DNA of 64,000 nucleotides from assembly GCA_025060195.1 (NCBI GenBank), contig JANXCQ010000016.1, forward strand, positions 32,127-96,126, in the 5' to 3' direction. The position numbers and the translations under genes were made by a program. The notes under the pieces are model-generated. The model saw only the letters and a list, made by a program, of their open reading frames with translations. It did no database searches and was not told where the DNA came from. The DNA is from Gemmatales bacterium. GTDB lineage: Bacteria > Planctomycetota > Planctomycetia > Gemmatales > HRBIN36. Within the stretch, counting starts at the first letter, position 1; the number at the start of each line of letters is the position of its first letter. This document shows, piece by piece, positions 16,095 to 26,505 of this stretch.

Positions 16095-17240
16095 ATGACG
16101 AAACCGCTTAACGTAGGAATGATTGGCTATGGCTTCATGGGACGGGCACATTCCAACGCGTATTGTCAGGTGAATCATTTCTTCGATGTGCCTTTTCGTC
16201 CCGTTCTCAAAGCCGCTTGCGCACGCAACGTAGAGAAGCTCAAGGCCTTCGCCGAAACATGGGGCTACGAATCTATCGAAACCGATTGGCGAAAGCTTGT
16301 CGAACGCCGGGACATTGACCTCGTGGACATCTGCGTACCTAACAATCTGCATGCGGAGATTGCGTTGGCAGCGGCCCAGGCAGGCAAGATGATCCTATGT
16401 GAAAAGCCGTTGGCTATGAACGCCGCCGAAGGGCAGAAGATGGTTGAAGCTGTCGAAAAGGCAGGCGTGGCTAATATGGTCTGGTATAACTATCGGCGCG
16501 TTCCCGCGGTGAGTCTGGCCAAACGCTTGATTGATGAGGGGCGCTTGGGCCGAATTTTCCACTATCGCGCGCAGTTCTTGCAGGACTGGACGATCAATCC
16601 CGAAGTTCCGCAAGGGGGCACAGCGTTATGGCGACTGGACGTCCATGCCGCGGGAAGCGGGGTAACTGGCGACTTATTGGCCCACTGCATTGACACCGCA
16701 ATGTGGCTCAATGGTCCCATCACCCAAGTATGTGCTATGACAGAAACCTTTGTGAAACAGCGGCAACATGCGCTTACGGGGAAGATCGAGCCAGTGGGGA
16801 TAGACGACGCTTGCGCCTTCCTGGCCCGATACGCGAATGGGTCTTTAGGAGTGTTCGAATCAACACGTTACGCCCGCGGGCATAAAGCGCTTTACACCTT
16901 CGAGATCAACGGCGAACACGCTTCCTTAGCATGGAATCTGCATGACCTGCATCGCCTGGCGTATTTTGACCATCGAGACGAGGGTAAGCTGCGCGGCTGG
17001 CGTTCGATTCATGTCACCGATCACGGGGGCGAGCATCCCTACATGGACAAATGGTGGGTGCCCGGACTGCAAATTGGCTATGAACATACGTTTATTCACC
17101 AACTGGCCGATTTTCTCACCGCTCTGGGCAAAGGCGAGCTTGCTGAGCCAACGTTCCGCACCGCCTTACAAACCCAAAAGGTCTGCGACGCCGTTCTCGA
17201 AAGTGCCCGCACTCGGCAATGGGTGGAAGTTGCTTATTAG
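16095..17240 (+). CDS. Gfo/Idh/MocA family oxidoreductase
   Basis: This 381-residue NAD(P)-dependent sugar or inositol dehydrogenase-like protein has a Rossmann dinucleotide motif at the N-terminus ([16 protein letters not shown]) and the catalytic-lysine motif CEKPLAMN near residue 100. The substrate domain has [16 protein letters not shown] near 175 and [12 protein letters not shown] near 200, giving the usual histidine of the active site. Length is typical. It is on the plus strand 42 bp after the Csx3-like gene. The exact substrate cannot be read from the sequence. Confidence 0.92.
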   Translation: MTKPLNVGMIGYGFMGRAHSNAYCQVNHFFDVPFRPVLKAACARNVEKLKAFAETWGYESIETDWRKLVERRDIDLVDICVPNNLHAEIALAAAQAGKMILCEKPLAMNAAEGQKMVEAVEKAGVANMVWYNYRRVPAVSLAKRLIDEGRLGRIFHYRAQFLQDWTINPEVPQGGTALWRLDVHAAGSGVTGDLLAHCIDTAMWLNGPITQVCAMTETFVKQRQHALTGKIEPVGIDDACAFLARYANGSLGVFESTRYARGHKALYTFEINGEHASLAWNLHDLHRLAYFDHRDEGKLRGWRSIHVTDHGGEHPYMDKWWVPGLQIGYEHTFIHQLADFLTALGKGELAEPTFRTALQTQKVCDAVLESARTRQWVEVAY

Positions 17241-17273
17241 GCGGTCCAGGCAAAGAACGGGCTTCGCTGATTG

Positions 17274-17972
17274 CTATTCATCGCGAGATGAACCGGATAA
17301 TAATCCCGCGCGGAACAGGAAGTACAGAATTGTCAATAAGGTGCTGACCACCGCTGCGACATAGGTCCATGCTGCCGCATTGAGCACACGGTCCACGCCT
17401 TCGCGCTCCTGCGGCGCAATAATTCCCGTTTCCAAAAGTAACTGTTTGGCTCGCCGGCTCGCATCGAACTCCACCGGCAAGGTGACCAATTGGAATAAGA
17501 GCACGGCCGAGAAAAGCACTACTCCCAGCAGCACCACAAACGGGTGGATGAACAAACCGATAGCCATGACTATATAGCCCAGAGTCGAACCGATATGTGC
17601 CGTGGGCACCAGAGTGGATCGTAACCATAACGGCGCATATTGGGTGGCATGCTGCAGAGCATGACCGGCTTCGTGAGCGGCGACACCGACTGCGGCGATC
17701 GAGCGACTATAGTACGTTTCGGGGGACAGAGCTAACCGCTTGTGTAAGGGGTCATAATGATCGCTCAGGAAACCTTCGGTGACCGTCACTTCGACGTCGT
17801 GAATTCCCGCCTGATCGAGTATGTATTGTGCTGCCTCCGCACCCGTCATCCCCGAAGCGTTAGGGATTTGACTATAGTACGAGAAATTAGCCTTAACACG
17901 CCAGCTGGCCCACAAAGAGAGTAACAAACCGGGCAGCAGGAATATTAGATAGATGGGATCGAAATAAAGCAT
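17274..17972 (-). CDS. YugP-type zinc metallopeptidase, membrane-bound
   Basis: This 232-residue membrane protease of the neutral zinc metallopeptidase group 2 (YugP-like) has the zinc motif HEAGHALQH near residue 107, preceded by SRSIAAVGVAA. Hydrophobic segments lie at residues 4-22, about 128-165 and 200-222. In related proteins the catalytic site faces the cytoplasm near the membrane. The start at 17972 has GGAGG 10 bases upstream. It converges with the upstream oxidoreductase gene, with 33 bp between the stops. Physiological substrates are unknown. Confidence 0.9.
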   Translation of the reverse strand: MLYFDPIYLIFLLPGLLLSLWASWRVKANFSYYSQIPNASGMTGAEAAQYILDQAGIHDVEVTVTEGFLSDHYDPLHKRLALSPETYYSRSIAAVGVAAHEAGHALQHATQYAPLWLRSTLVPTAHIGSTLGYIVMAIGLFIHPFVVLLGVVLFSAVLLFQLVTLPVEFDASRRAKQLLLETGIIAPQEREGVDRVLNAAAWTYVAAVVSTLLTILYFLFRAGLLSGSSRDE

Positions 17973-18192
17973 AATTGTTCGCCCTCCAAATTGCTATTTT
18001 CCAGCGTTACTAGGGGCTCTCGGCAGGCCAAGAATCCTCGTAGCCTGACGATATACCCGAGAAAGGTTAGCCACCATGTCCCTGCCGCGGATTTTATGGC
18101 TACTGACTGGGCCGTTTTTCTCTCCGGCCCACGCTTGAGAGCCTATCTATTATAAGCCAACGAGTAAGTGATTCTTGTAAGACACCGCGAGC

Positions 18193-21100
18193 ATGAGCGA
18201 AACCGGCCTTCACCAGGACGTCTGGCGGCTCTTTTTGCCCGTGGTAGCGACTTGGTTTCAGCGCCACCTCGGTGAGCCGTCGCCGATACAAAAGCAGGGC
18301 TGGCCCATAATCGCCACGGGTCAGCACACCCTGCTTATCGCCCCCACTGGGTCAGGCAAAACTTTAGCGGCGTTCTTAGTGGCGCTGGACCGACTGTGGC
18401 GTACGGCCAGCGATGCCGATACCGTTCGCGTGCTCTATATTTCGCCTCTACGAGCTCTGAATTATGACATTTCTCGCAACTTAGAAGTGCCGCTAGCCGG
18501 CGTGCAGCAATTAGCCCACGAATGGGGACTGACTCTGCCGAAATTGCGCCTGGCCGTGCGGACGGGCGACACTCCGACCCGAGAACGTTGGCGTTTGCGA
18601 CGTAAGCCACCGCATATTCTCATTACCACACCAGAGTCTCTCCATCTGCTGCTTACGTCGCGCGCTCGCGAAATGCTTCGGCAGGTAGAGGTTTGTATCC
18701 TCGACGAATGGCATGCATTGTACGCCAATAAGCGAGGAGTGTTCACCTGTCTACTGTTGGAGCGTCTGGCCGCGCTCAATCCGCGGGAATTTCAGCGAAT
18801 CGGCTTATCAGCCACTTTGCGACCTGCGGAAGTCGCGGCGCAAATGCTCGGCGGGGTCGGCAGAGCGGTGACCGTCCTTGACCTCGGACAAAGTCGTCCC
18901 CTGGACGTGGCGGTGCTTGCTCCTGCTGTAGACATGGCGCGGGGGCCGGAAACCAGCGTGTGGTCGGCCTTGGAATCGGCAACGCTCCAACTCATCGCGC
19001 AACACACATCCACGCTGGTCTTCACTAATAATCGCCGCGCGGCCGAGCATTTGTCAGCCCGTTTACGCGAAAGTTGGGACTGGAGTTCAGCAGATTGGTG
19101 GGAAACTTCAACTGAGCCACCGATTCGCGCCCATCATGGCAGTCTTTCGCTTCCAGTACGGCGCCAAACCGAACAGGCGCTTAAGGCCGGGGCGTTACGG
19201 GCCGTAGTAGCCACCGCATCTCTGGAGCTAGGCTTAGATCTCGGTTCCGTGCATCTGGTATGCCAGATCGAATCGCCGGGCAGCGTCTATCGGGCGTGGC
19301 AACGACTGGGGCGTTCAGGCCATACGGTGGGAGCCGTGTGTAAAGGCCGATTTCTGGCTAAAACTGCCTCGGACTTACTCGAACTGGCTGCCCTGGTTCG
19401 CGCGATGCGACAAGGGATACTCGAGACTTTGCAGCCGCCTCAAAGTTGTCTCGATGTCCTAGCCCAGCAAATCGTGGCCATGGTCGCGATGGACGTTTGG
19501 CCCGTCGCGGAACTGGAACGGGTGGTACGTCGGGCTTGGCCATATCGAGACCTGCCTTCGTCCGCTTGGCAAAACGTCCTGGCCATGCTCAGTGGCCGGG
19601 GGCATGGGTTCGACAAAAAGCTGGCACGACCCCGCATCAGTTGGGACCAGGCTACGGGGCAACTTTACCCGCTCCCTGGCAGCCAACATCTGGCGCTGGT
19701 CAACGGAGGCACCATTCCCGACACCGGGCAATACAAAGTGATCCTCGCCGACAACCGTGCGGTGCTGGGAACGCTGGATGAAGAATTTGTTTACGAACGA
19801 CGTTTAGGCGATGTCTTTGTGCTCGGCACCGGAGTTTGGCGCATTGTAGATATTGGCCCTGAGGAGGTCGTGGTGAGCCATGCGGCTACCGATGAGCCAG
19901 TAATCATGCCTTTCTGGCGCGGAGAACGCCTGGGACGCAGTTGGGAATTGGGTCAAGCAGTGGCGCAATTGCTCCGCGAATTGGCTGAGCGGTTACACGA
20001 CCCGGACACACTGGATTGGCTCCAGCGCGAGTGCAGCCTGGAAGAACGAGCAGCGCGCCACCTCCTCGATTATGTTCAACGTCAAATCCAACAAACGGGC
20101 ACCGTGCCCAGCGACAGAGTACTCGTCGTCGAGGCTTTCCCCGATGAGATGGGGGATTGGTATTTAGCAATACTAGCACCGTTTGGCTACCGTTGGAACT
20201 TAACGCTGCGTCTGGCTGTGGAGGCCTGGTGGAAAGAACACTTTGGTTTCCTGCCGCCGGCGGTGCACCATGACGACGGGATCCTCGTTCGCCTCATGGA
20301 CGTCGGCACGCCGCCGTTGGACATCTGGGAGCATCTCGATCCCGCGCGTCTGGAATCGGACATTCTTCATGCCCTTACGGACAGCGCTTTTTTTGCAATT
20401 CGCTTCCGTCATAACGCTATGCGGGCATTGCTTTTGCCGCGGTTGCATCCTCATCGCCGCACGCCGCTCTGGCTACAACGGCTCAAGGCGCGAAATTGGC
20501 TCCAGCTGGTGCGTGACTATCCTGATTTTCCCATCGTAGTCGAAACGTATCGGGAATGCCTGCAAGAGCACTTGGACATTCCGCGGCTGCGTCAAGTCCT
20601 TGAGGCGATAGCTCGGGGAAATTTCACAGTTCATCGCGCCGTTCGCCAGTCCCCCTCGCCGTTTGCCGCTCAGTTGCGGTTCCACTTTACTGGGGCCTTT
20701 ATGTACGACTACGACCGCGTGGTAGTCCCTCAGTCCCGTCCCCAGGTTTCCTTAGAGGGTTTGCGTGAGTTGATTGGACCTGTTGCTAAGGAAAGCATCG
20801 AACCAACGGTCCTCGAAGCTACGCAAAACCAAGCAACAAGTCCTATCCGCAGTGAACATGAATTGGCAGAATGGCTGCGTCAACGAGGCGACACGTTACC
20901 CCAAGAAATCCCGCCGGGACAGGAGGAACGCTTACGACAATTAGTTCAACTAGGGCGCATTATCTGGTGGCAGATGCCCGGACCGGTGCAGCAACCGGGT
21001 CGGTGGATTGCTGCGGAAAATCTGCCATTATTCCGCACGGCCTTTGCGTTTGAAAGCGAAGCCAGGAACAATTCGGCCCAGGTTGAAAACCGCGTTTCAG

Positions 21101-22626
21101 AATCAGCGGACGAATTGGCACGACGCGAAATTCTTCGCCGCCATATTTTGCATCAAGCTCACGTGAGCCTCACCGACCTCTCAGCGCGATACCCATTGTC
21201 CCGCGAATGGCTTGAACGCACCCTCGATGGTTGGGTCCGACAAGGCTGGTTATGCCGGCTTACAGACGCCTATGGCAACACGCGTTATGTCCGTAGCGAG
21301 TTGGTGGAACAAGCGCGACAGCATCAGCGGCAGCAACGCCGGCGTGCCCACCGCGAAGTACCACTGCGGCAATACGCGCGTTTCCTGTTGCACTGGCACG
21401 GGCTTGTTCCCCAACCTGGTCAGATAGGCACGGATGCACTTCGGCGTGCCTTGAGCCGGCTCCAGGCGTTGTGGCTACCTGCGTCAGTATGGGAATCACT
21501 CCTATTGCATCCGCGTGTGCCCGAATATCAATCACCCTGGTTGGACATGCTCATCCAGAACGGTGAATGGCTGTGGCTGCTCCGAAGTGAACCCAGAACA
21601 TCAGCAGAACTGCGAAACCAGCCATCCCGCCTCGCGGCATGCGAATTAGCTTTTTTACCTCGAAGCGACGCGGAATTTGCCAGCTGTCTGCGACCTCCGG
21701 AGGGATTATCGAAAAGCCCGTTAGCCGAGCAACTCTATGAAGCCCTAACTCGCCAAGGAGCGAGCTTCGTCGTGGATCTGGCACGCATCACGGGTTGGGC
21801 GCCGAGCCGAATCCGGCAAGCGTTGCGCGAGTTAGCCTTAGGCAGCCTCGTCTCCAATGACCATTTCGACGTGGTTCGCCATTGGGAGGCCTGGAACGCC
21901 TGGCAAGACGGTCAGCACAAAAGTGGTTGGCGTCGCCGCTTATTGATCGGCCAGACGGGCGAAGGTCGTTGGTTTGCTTTACCGCAACAACAGCCCCGTG
22001 CTGAGGCCGTTGTACTGTGGTGGGTTCACGTGCTCTTCGAACGTTACGGTGTGGTTTGTCGTGAGTTGGCGTCCTATGAGAGTTGCCCACTGCCGTGGTC
22101 TGTCCTACGGGCAGCCTTGGAGCAACTCGAATGGGCCGGAGAGGCACTGCGCGGTTACTTCATCGAAGGCTGGTCTGGGGAACAATATGCCCTACCCGAA
22201 GCGATTCACCTACTTTACCAGGCCAGCATCCCGCCTCAGTCGGTGATTCCTGTTTCAGCGATCGATCCCGCGGCTCTGGTGGGCCTCGATGCTGAGACAG
22301 ATAAACACATCTTCGGCGTGGGTGTCCGCACCTCCCGCCGAGTGAGCCACGCGATTATTTGGCTGGGGGATGAACCCGCCTGGCTCGTCGAAAACTTCGG
22401 ACAGCAATTGACCGCGCTTACGCAGCGCGATATGGTTGAGGCTCACGCTGCCCTGACCGCACTCAGCCATCTCGCCCGCTGGTGGAGGCCCTGGCTACGC
22501 GGACGCTTACAGGTATTGACTTGTAACCAACAACCAGTTACGGACAGTCCGATTGCCCAAACTTTGCATCAACTAGGCTTCGTCCGCGACTATGAAGGCC
22601 TCACGCTTTACCTAGGCAGCGATTGA
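18193..22626 (+). CDS. lhr: Large ATP-dependent helicase Lhr
   Basis: This 1477-residue superfamily 2 helicase is of the long Lhr type. Motif I is APTGSGKTLAAF near residue 55, motif II DEWHAL near 178, motif III SATLR near 205, and motif VI has QRLGRSGH near 375. A winged-helix/beta-barrel Lhr core follows, then a long C-terminal extension (from about residue 900), as in full-length bacterial Lhr (about 1500 residues). Lhr unwinds DNA:RNA hybrids in DNA repair. It stands alone, 220 bp from its divergent neighbour, with no associated nuclease or phosphoesterase gene visible. Confidence 0.92.
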   Translation: MSETGLHQDVWRLFLPVVATWFQRHLGEPSPIQKQGWPIIATGQHTLLIAPTGSGKTLAAFLVALDRLWRTASDADTVRVLYISPLRALNYDISRNLEVPLAGVQQLAHEWGLTLPKLRLAVRTGDTPTRERWRLRRKPPHILITTPESLHLLLTSRAREMLRQVEVCILDEWHALYANKRGVFTCLLLERLAALNPREFQRIGLSATLRPAEVAAQMLGGVGRAVTVLDLGQSRPLDVAVLAPAVDMARGPETSVWSALESATLQLIAQHTSTLVFTNNRRAAEHLSARLRESWDWSSADWWETSTEPPIRAHHGSLSLPVRRQTEQALKAGALRAVVATASLELGLDLGSVHLVCQIESPGSVYRAWQRLGRSGHTVGAVCKGRFLAKTASDLLELAALVRAMRQGILETLQPPQSCLDVLAQQIVAMVAMDVWPVAELERVVRRAWPYRDLPSSAWQNVLAMLSGRGHGFDKKLARPRISWDQATGQLYPLPGSQHLALVNGGTIPDTGQYKVILADNRAVLGTLDEEFVYERRLGDVFVLGTGVWRIVDIGPEEVVVSHAATDEPVIMPFWRGERLGRSWELGQAVAQLLRELAERLHDPDTLDWLQRECSLEERAARHLLDYVQRQIQQTGTVPSDRVLVVEAFPDEMGDWYLAILAPFGYRWNLTLRLAVEAWWKEHFGFLPPAVHHDDGILVRLMDVGTPPLDIWEHLDPARLESDILHALTDSAFFAIRFRHNAMRALLLPRLHPHRRTPLWLQRLKARNWLQLVRDYPDFPIVVETYRECLQEHLDIPRLRQVLEAIARGNFTVHRAVRQSPSPFAAQLRFHFTGAFMYDYDRVVVPQSRPQVSLEGLRELIGPVAKESIEPTVLEATQNQATSPIRSEHELAEWLRQRGDTLPQEIPPGQEERLRQLVQLGRIIWWQMPGPVQQPGRWIAAENLPLFRTAFAFESEARNNSAQVENRVSESADELARREILRRHILHQAHVSLTDLSARYPLSREWLERTLDGWVRQGWLCRLTDAYGNTRYVRSELVEQARQHQRQQRRRAHREVPLRQYARFLLHWHGLVPQPGQIGTDALRRALSRLQALWLPASVWESLLLHPRVPEYQSPWLDMLIQNGEWLWLLRSEPRTSAELRNQPSRLAACELAFLPRSDAEFASCLRPPEGLSKSPLAEQLYEALTRQGASFVVDLARITGWAPSRIRQALRELALGSLVSNDHFDVVRHWEAWNAWQDGQHKSGWRRRLLIGQTGEGRWFALPQQQPRAEAVVLWWVHVLFERYGVVCRELASYESCPLPWSVLRAALEQLEWAGEALRGYFIEGWSGEQYALPEAIHLLYQASIPPQSVIPVSAIDPAALVGLDAETDKHIFGVGVRTSRRVSHAIIWLGDEPAWLVENFGQQLTALTQRDMVEAHAALTALSHLARWWRPWLRGRLQVLTCNQQPVTDSPIAQTLHQLGFVRDYEGLTLYLGSD

Positions 22627-22656
22627 AACCCCGCAAAAGCAGGTCGAAGCGATAAA

Positions 22657-23616
22657 TTATCGTTTCCGTACCGCAGCTTTTCGGGGCGACTTAAATGCTC
22701 GAGGCATGGCGATTTTGCCCAGTAGCCATAATAGCAGCGTTTCTTGAGCGTGCATACGGTTAGCTGCCTGGTGAAATACGACACTTTGCGGGCCGTCCAA
22801 AACTTCGTCCGTGATTTCCTCGCCCCGATGGGCCGGCAAACAATGCATGACGCGTGCGTTGGGTTTGGCGTGCTGTAAAAGAGCGCGATCTACGCGGTAG
22901 CGAGCGAAGGCCCTCTGCCGTTCGGATTGTTCTTTTTCCTGGCCCATACTCGTCCAGACATCCGTATAAATGATGTCGGCCTCACAAACCGCCTGGGCAG
23001 GCTCATCAAAATACTGCAACACCGCTTTCGGAAAGCGGGCAGCCAACTCGGTCAAAAAACTCGGCTCAAAGCGGAACGCAGGCGGACAAGCATGATGCCA
23101 ACGCACGCCCAGCATAGCACAACCAAGGGCCAGCGAGCGGGCAATGTTGTTACTATCGCCAATAAACGCCAAGGTACGCCCCGTCAGCGAGCCGAGCAAT
23201 TCCGTCATGGTTACAAAGTCTCCTAAGGCTTGACACGGATGTTCCCGATCGGAAAGTCCATTGATTACGGGCACCTGGGCATGTTGTGCAAAAATTTCGA
23301 GCGTCTGATGACGAAAAACACGTAGAACAATCGCATGCACGTACTGGCTCAGCGTGCGGGCGCAATCCGCTAAGCTCTCGCGTATGCCCAGTCCTACTTC
23401 CTGCCCTGTCAGGAAGATGCTGGTACCCCCCAACCGTGCCATGCCCGCTTCAAAGCTCACGCGAGTACGGAGTGACGGCTTTTCGAAAATCAGTGCCAAA
23501 ATACTTCCCCGCAAAGGCGTGGCCACCTTCTTGCGTTTTTTTCGACGGATGGTAGTGTGCACGAGCCAGTGCAACTCCTGCGGACTCAAATCCGCCAAGC
23601 TCAGGAAGTGCCGCAT
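22657..23616 (-). CDS. argF: Ornithine carbamoyltransferase
   Basis: This 319-residue enzyme joins ornithine and carbamoyl phosphate to give citrulline in arginine synthesis. The carbamoyl phosphate motif is SLRTRVSFE (near residue 50), followed by HPCQALGD near 130. The ornithine/SMG-like region and the C-terminal MHCLPAHRGEEI motif near 255 carry the catalytic cysteine. The start has GGAGAAG upstream. It is third in an argB-argD-argF operon on the minus strand, 21 bp after argD. Its presence with argB and argD fits a linear or cyclic pathway completed elsewhere in the genome. Confidence 0.94.
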   Translation of the reverse strand: MRHFLSLADLSPQELHWLVHTTIRRKKRKKVATPLRGSILALIFEKPSLRTRVSFEAGMARLGGTSIFLTGQEVGLGIRESLADCARTLSQYVHAIVLRVFRHQTLEIFAQHAQVPVINGLSDREHPCQALGDFVTMTELLGSLTGRTLAFIGDSNNIARSLALGCAMLGVRWHHACPPAFRFEPSFLTELAARFPKAVLQYFDEPAQAVCEADIIYTDVWTSMGQEKEQSERQRAFARYRVDRALLQHAKPNARVMHCLPAHRGEEITDEVLDGPQSVVFHQAANRMHAQETLLLWLLGKIAMPRAFKSPRKAAVRKR

Positions 23617-23637
23617 GGCAACTTCTCCACACGCGCC

Positions 23638-24861
23638 TCACGAAGCCGCAACCGCATCCCGTTCGGCAGCCTCCAGGAGCACTTCTTCAAGGATCCGACA
23701 ACCCTCGTCAATTTGCTCGTCTGTAATCGTGAGCGCTGGCAAAAGACGAATGACCGTCTGCTGTGTGCAATTGACTAATAGGCGCCGCTCTAAACAGCGC
23801 TGCACTATGCCGTTACCATCCTCCTGCAATTCGATCCCAATCATGGCCCCGAGAATGCGAATTTCACGGACCAGAGGGCAACGAGCTTGCAGTGACTGCA
23901 GATGATGTCGGAACCGCTCCCCAATCGCTGCGGCGCGTTCCAATAAACCTTGTTCCTCAATCGTCTCCACCGTGGCCAGAGCAGCGCGACAGGCAATCGG
24001 ATTACCGCCAAAAGTGGCCGCGTGCATCCCTGGTTGTAACCGCTGCGCCAATTCCCGTTTGGCAATCATCGCCCCGGCTGCCACTCCTCCCGCCAAGCCC
24101 TTGGCCAAGGTCATGATGTCCGGTTCCACCTCCCAGTGCTGATAAGCAAACCATTTCCCCGTCCGCCCCATTCCTGTCTGTACTTCGTCGAAAATTAACA
24201 CCAACTGATGCCGGTCGGCCAGCTCACGCAGGGCACGTAGGTAACCTTCTGGGGCGATACGAACCCCGCCTTCCCCTTGCACAGGTTCGACCAAGATAGC
24301 GCAAGTCTCGTCGTCAATCGCATCAGCCACCGCGTCGGCGTCGCCAAAGGGAACATGGCGAAATCCTGGTAGCATTGGCTCAAAACCGTGATGATATTTC
24401 GCTTGCCCCGTAGCACTCAGAGCCCCAAACGTTCGACCGTGAAAACTGTTAAGCATCGCTATGATTTTATAACGTTGAGGCTTTCCCCACAATCGCGCCA
24501 ACTTAATCGCCGCCTCCACTGCTTCCGCACCACTATTACAGAAGAAACACTGTCCCCCGAAACTGCGTAAGCTCAACGCTTGAGCCAATAACCCTTGTGC
24601 TTCCATGTACCAGGTATTGGGCACGTGGATCAGCTCGCCGACTTGCTCCCGCACCGCCTGCACAACCCGTGGCGGGCAATGGCCCAACAAGTTGCAACCC
24701 CAACCAGGGAACAAGTCGAGATAGCGATTCCCCTCAGCATCCCAAACATACGAACCTTCCCCCCGAACCAGACAGACGGGAAAACGTTTGTAGTTGCCAA
24801 TGACATAGCGGTCAAAAAGCTCAATGATCTGTGCGGAAGAGCGACGTCGGCCCCCATTCAT
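23638..24861 (-). CDS. argD: Acetylornithine aminotransferase
   Basis: This 407-residue PLP enzyme of class III converts N-acetylglutamate semialdehyde to N-acetylornithine. It has the NSGAEAVEAAIKLAR cofactor-phosphate region, LIFDEVQTGMGRTG near residue 215 and the PLP lysine in MTLAKGLAGGV near 245. I chose ATG 24861, which follows the argB stop by 10 bp; the open frame extends 96 bases further into argB, but those 32 residues do not look like the family N-terminus. It is translated between argB and argF. Confidence 0.93.
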   Translation of the reverse strand: MNGGRRRSSAQIIELFDRYVIGNYKRFPVCLVRGEGSYVWDAEGNRYLDLFPGWGCNLLGHCPPRVVQAVREQVGELIHVPNTWYMEAQGLLAQALSLRSFGGQCFFCNSGAEAVEAAIKLARLWGKPQRYKIIAMLNSFHGRTFGALSATGQAKYHHGFEPMLPGFRHVPFGDADAVADAIDDETCAILVEPVQGEGGVRIAPEGYLRALRELADRHQLVLIFDEVQTGMGRTGKWFAYQHWEVEPDIMTLAKGLAGGVAAGAMIAKRELAQRLQPGMHAATFGGNPIACRAALATVETIEEQGLLERAAAIGERFRHHLQSLQARCPLVREIRILGAMIGIELQEDGNGIVQRCLERRLLVNCTQQTVIRLLPALTITDEQIDEGCRILEEVLLEAAERDAVAAS

Positions 24862-24871
24862 AGTCGGTGAC

Positions 24872-25756
24872 TCACTGTGCGTCGCGAATGATTTCCGTGC
24901 CGATCCCTCGGTCCGTGTAAATCTCCAGTAAGAGCGAATGGCGAATACGTCCGTCAATGATATGAGTCTTGCGCACGCCTGCGGCCAAGGCCTCCAGGCA
25001 TCCCTCCACTTTCGGTATCATACCCTCGTCTACGACCTTATCCCGAATCAGCTGCCGACACTCCGATTCAGTGATACTGCTAATCAGCGAGAGGGGGTCG
25101 CGGCGATCGCGCAAAAGGCCAGGCGTGTCCGTCAGGAAAACCAACTTTTCCGCCCGCAAATGGGCGGCCACCGCCGCCGCGGCCGTGTCGGCATTCACGT
25201 TCAGCCAACCACCATCCTCGCCCACCGCCAACGACGGAATTACCGGCACCACACCCGCGGCACATACATTCTCGATCACCTGCGTCTCCACTCGAGTAAT
25301 TCGTCCCACGCGACCCAAATCCACCCGTTGGCCAGCCTCGGTCTCTAAAAACAGCTTCTGACCAAACAAAACACGTAATGAGCCCGTGTGCAGTCCGATA
25401 GCACGTCCTCCGAACTGTTGAATCCGCTGCACGATATCGGCATTGATTTCGTCCCGCAGCACTTGGACGACGATCTCCAAGGTCGCCTCGTCGGTGACTC
25501 GCCGACCTAGCACCTTTCGGGGCACTAACCCAGCCCGCGCCATCGCTCGATCAATCGCCTTCCCCCCACCGTGCACCAACACCGGCCGCATCCCGACCGT
25601 TTCCATAAACACCACATCCTGTAACGTCGCCTGCAGTGCTTCCTCGTCCTCCATCGCACTGCCGCCGAGCTTAATCACTGTGATGCGGTCCCGAAATTGC
25701 CGAATGTAGCTCAGCGCTTCAATCAGGACCTCGGCTTTTCGGATAGCATCGTTCAT
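24872..25756 (-). CDS. argB: Acetylglutamate kinase
   Basis: This 294-residue amino-acid kinase phosphorylates N-acetylglutamate, the second step of arginine synthesis. The N-terminal IKLGGSAM motif binds ATP phosphates, and PVLVHGGGKAIDRAM is the substrate loop. LNVNADTAAAAVAAHL near residue 190 and FLTDTPGLL near 210 are typical. The C-terminal part has the KVEGCLEALAAGV segment. An N-terminal helix before the kinase core hints at the arginine-sensitive class, but I cannot confirm this. It is the first gene of the operon. Confidence 0.95.
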   Translation of the reverse strand: MNDAIRKAEVLIEALSYIRQFRDRITVIKLGGSAMEDEEALQATLQDVVFMETVGMRPVLVHGGGKAIDRAMARAGLVPRKVLGRRVTDEATLEIVVQVLRDEINADIVQRIQQFGGRAIGLHTGSLRVLFGQKLFLETEAGQRVDLGRVGRITRVETQVIENVCAAGVVPVIPSLAVGEDGGWLNVNADTAAAAVAAHLRAEKLVFLTDTPGLLRDRRDPLSLISSITESECRQLIRDKVVDEGMIPKVEGCLEALAAGVRKTHIIDGRIRHSLLLEIYTDRGIGTEIIRDAQ

Positions 25757-25977
25757 CTCGAGTGGCCTATTCTCCCGGGGAAAGAAGAGTAAAGTTTACG
25801 ACTCATCATCCTCACGTCAAGCAGGTCAGTATCCAGTCTCACTGACCCTGTGAAAAAACTTGTAGCGAGGTTGGACAAGCTCGCTTGGCTTTCATACCTT
25901 GAAAATCCGCAGCAAAGGAAACACGCTGGCAGTCGCTCCGCAAGGATCTTCCAGGGCAATCAATTAGGAGGCTTGAT

Positions 25978-26505
25978 ATGCAGAAGCGCAGCGTCACCTT
26001 CAAGGGCAATCCACTCACCCTGGTCGGGCCAGAACTGAAGTCCGGCGATAAAGCCCCTGACTTTGTTTGTTTTCGTTTCTTACCCGAGAAAGGACTGGTA
26101 AAAGTGACATTGGCCGATGCTTTGGCAGGCAAACCCACTCTGTTTAGTGTCGTCCCGTCCTTGGATACTCCAGTCTGCAGCACGCAAACGCAAAAATTTA
26201 ACGCCGCCCTGGCCGAACTCGCTGGCAAAGTCAACTGTTACACCGTCAGCGTCGATTTGCCCTTCGCACAAAACCGCTTTTGCAACACGTGCAACATTAC
26301 TAACTCCATCCCGTTGTCGGACTATCAGGAACGTTCCTTTGGCCAAAACTACGGCGTGCTCATTGACGAACTCAAACTCCTGGCCCGCAGCGTCTTCGTA
26401 GTGGACAAAGACGGCACGATCCGCTACTGCCAAATCGTCCCCGAAGTTACTCAGGAACCCGACTATGATAAAGCCCTCGCTGCTCTCAAGAGCCTCGTTG
26501 CCTAA
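25978..26505 (+). CDS. tpx: Thiol peroxidase (atypical 2-Cys peroxiredoxin)
   Basis: This 175-residue Tpx-family peroxiredoxin reduces peroxides with thioredoxin as donor. The peroxidatic cysteine is Cys67 in LDTPVCSTQ. The resolving cysteine is probably Cys102 in NRFCNTCN, and an extra Cys105 sits three residues on, making an unusual CxxC there. The N-terminal GNPLTLVGPELKSGDKAPDF is typical. AGGAGG lies upstream of ATG 25978. It is divergent from argB, with 221 bp between that holds the promoters. Confidence 0.93.
   Translation: MQKRSVTFKGNPLTLVGPELKSGDKAPDFVCFRFLPEKGLVKVTLADALAGKPTLFSVVPSLDTPVCSTQTQKFNAALAELAGKVNCYTVSVDLPFAQNRFCNTCNITNSIPLSDYQERSFGQNYGVLIDELKLLARSVFVVDKDGTIRYCQIVPEVTQEPDYDKALAALKSLVA

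Noticed and set aside
13000..18200. CRISPR array or cas genes near the Csx3-like gene
   Set aside because: No regularly spaced repeats or Cas motifs are seen on either strand here or elsewhere in the window.
24862..24957. N-terminal extension of argD
   Set aside because: The extra 32 residues overlap argB and do not resemble the family; ATG 24861 fits better.
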